A model generated the notes under the pieces. That model made no database searches. It was given only the letters and a program-made list of their open reading frames with translations, and was not told the origin of the DNA. The translations under genes and the position numbers were made by a program. Of a DNA stretch of 64,000 nucleotides, positions 54,801 to 64,000 are shown in pieces. The first letter of the stretch is position 1. Each line of letters opens with the position of its first letter. This DNA comes from Psococerastis gibbosa (lineage: Eukaryota > Arthropoda > Insecta > Psocodea > Psocidae): contig OZ020487.1 of NCBI GenBank assembly GCA_963971405.1, positions 34,085,371 to 34,149,370 of the forward strand. The letters are read 5' to 3'.

Positions 54801-55936
54801 TAAAAATAACGTAAGTAAAGATTTACCAGAGGCTACCCAGTATGCTGAGCGATAGAATAGTTCCGCTTTTAGGCTAATTACCTCCAAAACTCTAATTTCC
54901 ATTGAAATTTAAAAAATGAAAATTGTTAATATGGTATGTTAAATTTTCGAATATCCCGAAGGATTTATAAATATTGTAGATCCGTAGACAGCCGTGTCCA
55001 ATCATCTTCCTCCTACAACCTAAACATATTAACATGTTTTTCTTTTATCTCTTTTGGCGCTTTTCACGTCACTTTTAACGGGGCAGCAAACTTCTATTAA
55101 CTAATGAGTAACAGCTCTGAAACTTAGCTGCTCTCTATATAACTCATTCTAGTCGAAATTCTCTTACATAGGACCCGAAAATTCTGCCATTCATAACTCC
55201 ATCAACTCGCCGGCATTCATTTGATGAAAGACTGCAAACTTTGGGAAAAGTATAAATTAAGAAAATGTGAAAGTTGGTATCCCTAGCTGGCTGGCTGGCT
55301 CTAGGAAAAGCAAAATGACTGCACGGTTGGAAAGTCGCAAAATTACAAGAGGCGGCTACATCATGCCAATTAGTTTGATTGAGTTTACAGGCAAGTTTCG
55401 AGTAATTAACGTGTTCTTTTTTGAAATTTCCAAGTTTTGCCTATTTTTCTCCATAGAATGTTTTCTCTCGCCCAACTCAATCTGTTCGGGCTATTTTCTT
55501 CGTTGTTTAGACGAGAAAAATCAAACAAAATCCAGAGACAATGTGATCACATCACGGGCATAGTCTTTACTAAATCTACTTATTTTTTTATTTAGAAACA
55601 ATATATTCCAAACTTCAGCATGAGACAAGCCCAGAAATTAACAACCCCCTCCCTTTTTTTGAACGTGACAATCACTAGAATTTAAAGGACTATTCTATAT
55701 TATTCAGAGAGGTGAAGCTGACGTACAGTATGTACCATTTAAACAGCATTATTATTGGGATCACAGCAGTCTATTCCAATCATTCATACTATAGCCATTG
55801 GCAATAAATCAACAGTTGAAAAATATCAGCTTAACCTTGTTAGCAAAGACAGTCATGTCCTTCAACGGCAAGTCAATGTAATAACTATTATACTAATAAC
55901 TATAATGACTTAATTACTTGTTGCACACTGGTATAC

Positions 55937-55937
<1 letters not shown>
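54801..55937. other. No gene seen
   Basis: Includes a 98-residue ORF (55267-55563) with no recognised motif. Ends at a long T run (55938-55962). Confidence 0.35.
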
Positions 55938-55962
<25 letters not shown>

Positions 55963-55969
<7 letters not shown>

Positions 55970-56130
55970 ATTAATTGCATACAAGCAATTAATGAATGTA
56001 TCCGATTGACCTTTTCAGTCGCCTCTGTAGGTTATTACCTGTGATGAGTACGACACGACTCCGATTGCATGACGTGTAAAGACTCGCACAAGTGCAAGCA
56101 CGTTACCACCTGGCCATCGAAGTCGAAGTT
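55963..56130 (+). repeat. Dispersed repeat family D, copy 4
   Basis: AATTGCATACAAGCAATTAA, TGAATGTATCCGATTGACC, AGTCGCCTCTGTAGGTTATT, TACGACACGACTCCGATTGC and ACTCGCACAAGTGCAAGCAC in family order, preceded by a T/A run. Confidence 0.75.
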
Positions 56131-56486
56131 ATACTCATGCCTGTGGTACTAGGGGCAGGTATAACTTTGGGATCCCTGTACATAGAACCAGCAGGTATTA
56201 GTGTAAGCCATTCTAAGTGGGTGCTAGATACTTCTAAAAGCTGCCCAGGAACATTAGAGGGGTGGAAGGTTCAGAAAGTTCAGAAGAAAACTAAAGCAAC
56301 ATCTTCTTGATAAATGTTTACATGGAGAGGACATGATGTGGAACTAGGCAACCGTTCGTGATATATAGGTACTATGTATACCTACTGCACGTACAGAATC
56401 TCCCTCTATTTCCCGAAGCAAAAACCTGCGTCCCCTGAATCATATTGTCCAAATTTGTGACCAAAATAGTTTTTCTTTTTCTTCTT

Positions 56487-56625
56487 CTTTATCTTTTTTT
56501 TTAATGAATGTATAAAAATAACTTCTTCGCAGCCGCCTCTGTTGAGTTACGACAGATTTCCGATCGCATGGTGTGTATATGACGTAGAAACTCGTAAGAG
56601 TACGAAGAAGCTGCCATTGACTAAC
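56487..56625 (+). repeat. Dispersed repeat family D, copy 5 (degraded)
   Basis: TTTTTAATGAATGTAT, AGCCGCCTCTGTTGAGTTAC, TTCCGATCGCATGGTGTGTA and AACTCGTAAGAGTACGAAGA. Confidence 0.6.
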
Positions 56626-57465
56626 CTCGCTTTAACTTACTACATAAATTTCACTCATTGACTATATTTCGATGCCTCGATTAAAAATGTAATTAAGGCA
56701 GCGATTTAAAAATATTTTTCAGACAACTAATGACATAGTATTCTATATGATATTAATGAAATCCATCTTTCTGAAGCCGCATAGGTATGTAGGAGAATGA
56801 AAAATGGGGGCCAGATGAAAAATTCATACAAAACAAGCTTTCTCTATTCGCTACTTTTTTATGGTACAACTATTTCAGATGATAAAATGTAATTTCACTG
56901 CGAATTTTTTTATGGTTTTCTAATTTTTTCATATCTGGTGGAAAGGAAGAACGAGAAATTAATTTCTTCAAAAATACCCACTCGTCAAATTTTGTTTCCA
57001 ACATATTTTTAAATCTTTACCTTATGTTTATGCTAATAGAAGTACAGTAGGCTTGAAGAGCCCAATTATTTACAAAGGATGCCATCCTTCTCTTGCTTCC
57101 TCCGAAGCCCATTGATATTGAAATAAAGTAGAGTATAATGAGATATTTTCTAGAAATTTCGGTTGTATTTTCCAGGGGGACACTGTTGATCCTTTCTTCT
57201 TCATTTCTCCTCAGCTGGAAACTCATTGTCTCGCGAGAAGAATAGGGTCTGAAGAAAACCCATGTTTCTCCCGGAAATGAAAGATGGAACCGCTTTGATT
57301 AGACCAGACGCTTTAGTTCTCCAAGTAATACAAAAGTCCGCATTCACACCTTTTCCAGTTTAATTATGAAACCAAAATCTCAACGGAATCCCTTTGTGCA
57401 AACTCCTTGCGTTTTCTTTTACATTAACATTCAAATAAATATTAGAAATGGCTTTGATGGCCCGG
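56626..57465. other. No gene seen
   Basis: Anonymous DNA; the minus ORF 57017-57226 has no recognised motif. Confidence 0.35.
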
Positions 57466-57715
57466 TACACATGAAAAACAAACTCGAAGCATTTGAGATG
57501 TGGTGCTACCGTCGCAAGCTACGATACCTTGGCAAGTCCATGATACAAAGAAGGAAAAACTCTGGTTGCGTCGATAAGTACAAGAAGAGCTCACTGGATT
57601 GGACATTGAGAACTTCGTAAGCTGCATCATAGAGGGAACAATGGAAGACGTCAACCGACTTGGACGCCCGAGAAATTGTACCTATCTGCAGCAAGTGATG
57701 GAAGATTTTCTACAT
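57466..57715 (+). pseudogene. RTE-like LINE C-terminal fragment
   Basis: Plus-strand frames give KLEAFEMWCYRRKLRYLGKS, then in another frame RAHWIGH, and ENFVSCIIEGTMEDVNRLGR followed by RPRN..YLQQVMEDF. These match, in order, the minus-strand LINE at 26357-28347. At least two frameshifts and a deletion of the region between HVTNEDI and KKRRAHW mark it as dead. Its boundaries show no target duplication that I can recognise. Confidence 0.75.
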
Positions 57716-60700
57716 CCCCTTCCCGAATAGTTTAGTATTACATTGTAATTAAAAACAGCAATAGCAATGCAACGTAAGGAACAGAACGGAGCGTTCCAAT
57801 ATTTTACTGGTAGTAGAAAAAGCTCAAAATAAATTTCTAGTGTCCACCTTTGCTATTAGACAAAACTACGGGTACCGAGGCATATTAGAAATTTAAGCGG
57901 GGTAAAATTGTGTGGAGAGGGCGATGGCACCCTTGGGAACTACCCCATTTCTAACCCGTCGGCCCCGTATTTATCGTTACGTTATTTACTGACCACCCGT
58001 TGCGCCATCAAACCCTATAGGCTTCGGGTAAAAGATTGAAAACGGCAAAATAGGTTACAAGAGGGAAAAGAAGGAAATTTTGCTTCAACATGCTGAGGCG
58101 TGGTGTTTTCTGAAGAATGACTTTTTATATTCTTCTGGATTTTATTACTTTTAGTAGGTACACGTACGATATTATATTGTATTTATAGGAAAATAAAAGC
58201 AATAATGCCAAAAATAATAAAGCAGTTTTATTTCGTCTGTACTCCATTCGATTGCAGACACGTGTATTTCTAAAGTTGTTAGGTACACAATAGAAAAATA
58301 TTTACACCTCTAATTTTTCAAGAAAATAAATTTGGGAGCATTTTTCCCTCATTCTGCTTTTAAAAGCGTATATATAATGATATAATAATATATAGTGTTG
58401 CTTACATAATAATAATAATATCAATATGAAAATAATTAAGCATATATCATACTTATTGTATTATGTAATTATATACTTGTATACGTAATCTTGCCGCTTG
58501 CGCATCTACAAACATATGTTCAGAATTTAGTTCTACATGGCCTTTTGCCGGTATCCTCAACTAGTGCTTTAGCGTTTTTACTGAACTAAAATACAGTATT
58601 TGTACTAGTTGAAATCTTTGCTAGTCCGGCAGTCCCTCTCATTCTCTCAGCGTCAGATTCATCGTAAAATAAAGCTTTTTCCCACGTGCTGTCAAGAACT
58701 CTCTCCCGGTGGGGTCTTCACTTTGACTGACTATAGGGTTGGTGTTCCGTTTTTCTTTGAATATTACGATATAATGACACTAAATACCCATATGTAAAAA
58801 TACTGACGTCAACGTATCTATTAAGGTGGAGACGCAATCCCCTCTATTAAGCTTAAGTGTCCTTTTCATTTGCCCAGGCCATTCAACCCCCGTCCCCTTA
58901 GTCTTCCCCGGCTTCCAAATTTCAACTCGTTTGTAGTTATAGGAGCTCCTGCTGGATAAATGGCCAACTTGTGTGAGCACTGCTGGAGGGCTTTCTCAGA
59001 AAAACAATGCAGCTTAACGAACAGGCCGGTAACTCACCAGGGAAAGCTACTGTATATACTACCGAAAGTTTCTGACCTCCGCAATGCTACTGAGAACTTT
59101 TGTATTAGAAATTATGTGTAATGATCTCAAAGCCTACTGTTTGTGGGGGTTTGAATTATGATACTCGCACGTGAAGTTGGTGAAGCCCGAGGCACGCCTG
59201 TAGCAGTATGTACAGTCCGTTAATTTATTTTACGGTCAGTGGGTGCACCCTTGATGCACGCTCTAAAGAATAACCTTATTAGTAACCCACTACTCTACTT
59301 GGATCCGCATACGTTCCCAGAGAAAGACCGTGCGGTTGTAAACCCCTCCAAGTAGTGAGAAATCAACTAATAATGGTGTACATAAAATAGATTATATAGC
59401 AAGTTGTACCATATTGCCGTTTGCATCCGGTGTAGGTTTGGTCAGAGAAATGTGCTAGTATCAAAAATGAGAATAATAGTAGCAGAAGGCCAAATGCATA
59501 GGGGGTAGATTATAAAAGCCATCATGAAATAAAATAGTCGTACTTCTTCTGTGGTGTTTTCAGGTTAATTAATTATTAATCAAATTCGTCTTACGAAAAG
59601 CTAAACAAAGCGAATACTGTAAAGTAAGTTATAACCAGTAAAGAATTCTTCGATGATAGGGGTGAAATTTGTTTTTGATTGGCTAGTATTTCATAATTTA
59701 ATTAATTAATGAAAATGTTAATTGTAAATTTACTTAGCCTATGTTTCCTAGGTAAACGGTCACCATCATTTCTTCTTATAAACTGTTAGTTGGGCTATTG
59801 ATGTTTTCTTTTAAACCAAAATTTTAGAGTGGTGACAAAACATCAGTAATAAGTTGAACAAAAAAAAAAATATAGTAGTATGTCTTACCCTTTTGGAGAA
59901 AAAATGGCACACATTGTATATTTTGAAATAGATGAATAATTTTTGAGTTGCATGAAATCATTGAATAAAGAGATGGTCGTGAAATTTTACAGCATGCAGT
60001 ATATGCGAATAGGTTATCATCTTATAAATTTAGCATTTTCCATCCATAATTCAAAAGAAGTATATAAACCTGTCTTGAATGTAAGTTGCCTTATATTTTT
60101 CATACCTGTGACTGTGAGTGATGAACACCTTTCTTTAATGTTCCTTTCATTTAAAACCGTAGCTACCTCTGATGTAGAATATTTAAGATTGTGGTATGCT
60201 TTTTGGGTAGAAAAAGTCTTACTTTTACGGGCATCACAAAAAACTTCTACAAATTAGCACTTTATTATTTAGTACCACAAAAACAAGAACATCACAATGT
60301 AATAACGTTCAAGAAGGTTCACATCTTTGCAAATGTTCTAAGAGCAATCAAAATGTTTTCGTCTTCTCTAAATTGCAATAAATCACGCCTACTGTCAACG
60401 GTAAGATGACACTACGGTTTCCCCGGAGGAAAAACTGACAGTCAGCAGTTTATATGTAGATATTACAAGAGGACAACAGTGTAACTTTTGTCAAAAGAAT
60501 GTGGACAAGACAAAGCTGGTCACCTGGGGAACGGGAAAGCGATGGCCGAGAATTTCTTTATGTAAATGTCAGATATCTTTGCCGGATATAAATGGACACG
60601 CATCAAAAGATTTAAAGGGACAACTTTGGACATAAATTATTTACTGCCGCGCTTCAACGCCGAGAAAGAAGCTGCAGCTTTGCGTAAAGGCGACTTAGCG

Positions 60701-60826
60701 GTTTAGTGCCTGCTGCTGGAGGTTTTTATGTTTGAGAGCTTGCTCCGGGGATTTCATTACGAGAGAGTTTTTACTGTAGGGAAGTTTATAAACAAAATCG
60801 GTGATATTATGTTCTGAATCCATTAT
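57716..60826. other. No gene seen
   Basis: Three kilobases of anonymous AT-rich DNA. ORFs at 58609-58797, 59943-60257 and 60191-60409 carry no recognisable motif or splice context. Confidence 0.35.
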
Positions 60827-61096
60827 GGCGTATATTCCACTGGTCAATTTTTCCGTCATTTGTGATTAAAAAAAAAGTTGAGATGTTTGTCTTGAGATGA
60901 CTATTGTGTAGATACTTAACTTATCTATTATAAATTAAGTTATAATATGAAAGTAGAGATCATAATAAGTCTCTACCATATTACAAATTAATTTATAATA
61001 GATTAGTAGGCTATCTACATGATAGTCTCATAAAAACAAAATTCTCAACTTTTTTTAATCACAAATGACGGAAAATTGACCTGTGGAATACACGCC
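60827..61096. mobile_element. Foldback MITE with ~130-bp arms, GGCG termini
   Basis: Ends GGCGTATATTCCACTGGTCA and inverse GGCGTGTATTCCACAGGTCA. Pairing continues through TTTTCCGTCATTTGTGATTA and AAAGTTGAGA into TCTATTATAAATTAA, so nearly the whole element is a hairpin. Flanking trinucleotides are TAT and TAA, so a TAA/TTA duplication is possible but mutated. Confidence 0.75.
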
Positions 61097-61212
61097 TAAG
61101 TATATAGGATAGGCCAGTTTTCTAACGTCGTTCGGGAGCAACAATGCACAACTATAGGACAATACACAAAAATCAATCAAGTGGAGTGATGCATGGGCAA
61201 AGGCAGAGAGGA

Positions 61213-61216
61213 GGGG
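61213..61216. repeat. Target duplication GGGG (left) of the solo LTR
   Basis: GGGG immediately left of the solo LTR, repeated at 61975-61978 on its right. Low complexity, so weaker than the CCCT pair. Confidence 0.6.
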
Positions 61217-61974
61217 TGTGGAGATTTCTCTTGAACTGACTCTAAAATCTCCTCAAGCATCCGACTAGCTACGGATAGGTCATTCTGCTAATTAATAAGA
61301 AATATCGTAGGTATACATGGTTGTACATTATATTATTCACATATAGCGGACTTACTCTATAAGTGGGATATCACGCACTTGTGCAAGTTTGGTAACTCGG
61401 CTGGATTGACAGTGTAGAGGTCCCTGGTAACCGTCGAAAGGGGCGCGCGGGGCAGTGGCCCGATGCGCTCAGCTCTGAGTACTGGATCAGCATGATTGGG
61501 GGGGAGCCCTCGCTCACCACCCCATTACTACGTTTACATGCAGTTCATTATTGGAGTTCACTCACACTTATTTCAGATAATCACTTTATACACTTTCACA
61601 ATTTGGAGTAGGCTACTTCTAAATAAGTGACTTTGGCGAGTCAAGAATCAAATACATAATATGTCAAAAATAAAAGAACGTTTACGGTAAAAGTTGGATG
61701 AGACTGCACGCAGTAACTGTCAGTCGCTGCCTTTTTATCACCTCCGGATGACCGTTAGAGATTAATCAGACTGTACACCGTAAGAAGCCGGTCTCGCCCA
61801 TGTATAAGCATAGGCGGCCTAGACATCTACGGTACACAGCCTGAAGTTCTACATGCATCAACCGACACCCGAAGTGATGCGACAAAATGCACAAGCCAGA
61901 TCATGTTTGCAGACCTTGCCAAGGTTTGCAAACCGACCCGGAAAAAACCTACTGTGACAGATACTGACGTCACA
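61217..61974 (-). mobile_element. Solo LTR of the 32.66-kb element family
   Basis: Reverse complement starts TGTGACGTCAGTATCTGTCA and ends AGAAATCTCCACA, matching both LTRs at 32.7 and 35.2 kb over ~758 bp with roughly seven substitutions (for example GCGTGCAGTCTC for GCGTCCAGTCTC). No internal region adjoins it. Together with the flanking GGGG repeats this fits LTR-LTR recombination of a complete insertion. The ORF 61858-62061 is inside the LTR and is also open in the other copies; it is not evidence of a gene. Confidence 0.92.
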
Positions 61975-61978
61975 GGGG

Positions 61979-63738
61979 GAGCGGGGCAAGGGTACAGTCA
62001 TAGGCCATAATAATTGTGGCCATGTTAGCGATAGTGGCTGCGATGGTTTTATGATATACACACCTCTAGTTGGAGGCGGGGGGCTGCCCCTCCCTGCCCA
62101 TTGCTGACGATGCCCATGCAGTGTATGCAGGCCAAGAAAAAGTAGTCCAGGGTCATTCGTACGGGAATCGTGACATCACCGATTGAATTATTTGCGTTAA
62201 GGGAAAATATATATAATTCAAATAAATCCGAGATGGAAACAGTTTTGAAAAATAATATAAAATAAAATATGACATAGACATTTTTTCGAAACAGCTAAAT
62301 TCTACAGTCTTGGTATATATACTGTATGTCAATTCAGGTAGTAAACCGAGTCAGCATAGGGGAAAGTTCACGGGTGATTACGCAGGTAATGGTCGTACAA
62401 CTGTGAGAAATTTGGTGCTGGATCAGCGCTAAATGTAATTGCACAAATGTCCTCCCCACTTTTATATTCTGCGAAAAAGCCCCCTTTAGTTGAGACAAGT
62501 ACATCCTTCAAATCGTAGTTTTCTATGTCTGGCAAAATAGGATCATTGTGAAGAGTACAGCAGTTTCCCTGTTTTATCTTTCATCCACTATTTGTTTAAA
62601 GTTACTCCTGCATATTTTTACTGTAAGCTGGGATTTTAAAAATTGTAATATTGTCTTGCACTGAAAGTGATCACTATGATTTTTTATTTTATTTTGATTT
62701 TTTACAAAGGCAGACTAGACACAACCAGCGGACAACCGCAACACTAGGTGCCTCGCCAAAACAAAATAGTGGCGCTGCTCTTCTTCACATAAAAGGGTGC
62801 GGTTCCGAATTTAAAATCTCTTTAATAAGTAATGTCACTTCAAAACAAAATACCTTGCTGGCCGGAACTAGAATCCCAAGTAGGCTAACCTATCCTTTTA
62901 TTTCGATTAATTGTGGAGAATAAAAAGAGGTCCGAGTAATGCAGAAAAGTTTATACTTACTTAGCAATATATAACGCGTGAGGGATTACAAAGATACTTA
63001 AGCGTCTTTATTGAAATCAAAAATAAAAACTTACCTGGTGCTAACGAACTTTCTAAATTTGTACGGCAGTTCATTCACATGAATGAAAAACCGCCATGTC
63101 AATACTCAAAAGACACTCTATTGAATCCCACAAAAGGCAAAAGGTTGGGCTACCGTAATTAGTTGTGCTCCATTCAGCAACTACCATAGGAACCTTGTCA
63201 GCAATGTGGAGCGGAAAAGCCTTAGGCTGCTTAAAAAAAAAGAACTCGTAGTTCAATTAGGGAATGGACTGCCATGCGGAAAAGGGAGTTTTGATCTCGT
63301 CGAGCACTTTGAAAGCGAATGATGAAACGTAGTAATCCTGGGCTTACTGCTTCGCTGACGGACTCAGCCATGCTCCAACATTGACCGTCATGTATAATAA
63401 AAACCTGAACACCCCCCCCCCTCCCCACCCACCCCATACAGTCCTCTGAACTTACCTTCCACGTATAGCTTTAATGCAATCTGCCTACCTGGAATAGCTT
63501 AATCAGCTCTATTGTAGTACTATAAGGTAAGCCACATGAGACTTTTGACATGAGAGTCAGGATTTTTTTTAATGAATTTTCCATTGTATGTAATATCGAA
63601 AATATTTCCTATGAGTCCAACAAGCCATCTTGTAGCCGATTCTTCTCTATGGGAGCGAAAGCTGGACACCTACAACAAGTGACCTGAGTAAAATAAACGC
63701 GACTCCGATGAAGTGTCTAACAAGGTCGAACATGGTGA
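61979..63738. other. No gene seen
   Basis: ORF 62651-62923 lacks recognisable motifs. C run at 63412. Otherwise anonymous. Confidence 0.35.
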
Positions 63739-63939
63739 CCTACAAGTGGATTCCATAGAGAGAAGAACAAACAGCTGCAATGGTTCGGCCACGTCCAAAG
63801 GATGGACAAGAACAGGACCACCCGGAGGTTGGCGGAAACAAGACCACAAGGAACAAGACCCACCGAGAGACCGAGGACAACCCTCGAGGAAAGGGTTGAA
63901 CAACTCGCCGGAGCAAGAGGGAAAACCAAAAGGCGTTAA
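63739..63939 (+). pseudogene. LINE ORF2 C-terminal relic (third RTE-like family)
   Basis: The frame starting near 63739 reads HREKNKQLQWFGHVQRMDKN, then TRRLAETRPQGTRPTERPR and TTLEERVEQLAGARGKTKRR before TAA at 63937-63939. The LQWFGHV-RM-x-NR...GRP-TT...VE pattern is the usual C-terminus of RTE-like endonuclease/reverse transcriptases. The more prominent ORFs in this interval (63670-63994, both strands) are shadows in other frames. Only the last ~65 residues survive, so this is a 5'-truncated copy. It differs in sequence from the two other RTE-like families above. Confidence 0.75.
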
Positions 63940-64000
63940 CGTCCGACCGGGACGAGTTCAGTAAATGGGTTCGGGGCAACCCCCCCCCCCCCACACTGCG

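Noticed and set aside
63670-63994. Overlapping ORFs of 70-84 residues on both strands
   Set aside because: Shadows of the LINE C-terminal frame at 63739-63939, which is the one with family motifs.

Overview
The window is AT-rich eukaryotic DNA with the texture of an animal genome: tRNA-derived SINE-like copies, five or more non-LTR (LINE) lineages, an LTR retrotransposon, many short inverted-repeat (MITE-like) DNA transposons, tandem satellites and microsatellites. There are no operons, no ribosome-binding sites and no long host ORFs. I infer an arthropod, most plausibly an insect; a hemipteran is a guess from the general feel of the repeats, not something the sequence proves. No host gene is identified. 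The only non-transposon coding candidate is a weak exon-like stretch at 37.56-38.05 kb.

Layout. 0-14.6 kb: LINE tail, foldback elements, two opposed SINE copies, two copies of an ~800-bp dispersed repeat (family K), a deleted PIF/Harbinger element with a transposase relic, a Harbinger-type foldback MITE at 10.0 kb, and a tRNA-like sequence inside a palindrome at 11.5 kb. 14.7-16.45 kb: six-unit tandem array whose monomer contains the 3' end of an RTE-like LINE. 16.9-25.1 kb: SINEs, a hAT-type MITE with a perfect 8-bp target duplication, a TA-flanked foldback and a ~265-bp satellite. 26.2-28.35 kb: an RTE-like LINE relic (minus strand) split by a second LINE on the plus strand. 29.4-32.2 kb: GC-rich foldback DNA, a hAT-like relic and a decayed RNase H LINE. 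32.66-35.95 kb: complete non-autonomous LTR retrotransposon with virtually identical LTRs; a solo LTR of the same family lies at 61.2-62.0 kb in the opposite orientation. 36.6-43.9 kb: third family-K copy, LINE and SINE remnants. 44.0-48.6 kb: the dominant coding element, a nearly complete RNase H-encoding non-LTR retrotransposon with a 15-bp target duplication. 48.7-49.9 kb: two related hAT-type MITEs. 50-64 kb: mostly unannotated AT-rich DNA with LINE tails, a MITE inserted in an older repeat, a long-arm foldback and the solo LTR.

The coding content is selfish-element machinery: ORF1 and the endonuclease/RT/RNase H ORF2 of the 44-kb LINE, plus C-terminal stubs left by 5'-truncated insertions. 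The most informative structures are (i) the recent non-autonomous LTR element, (ii) the RTE-derived satellite with long/short unit alternation, (iii) two MITE families with different termini but a related core, one of them dated by a paralogous empty site, and (iv) the tRNA-like palindrome. All calls come from reading the sequence by eye; no alignment or database search was run.
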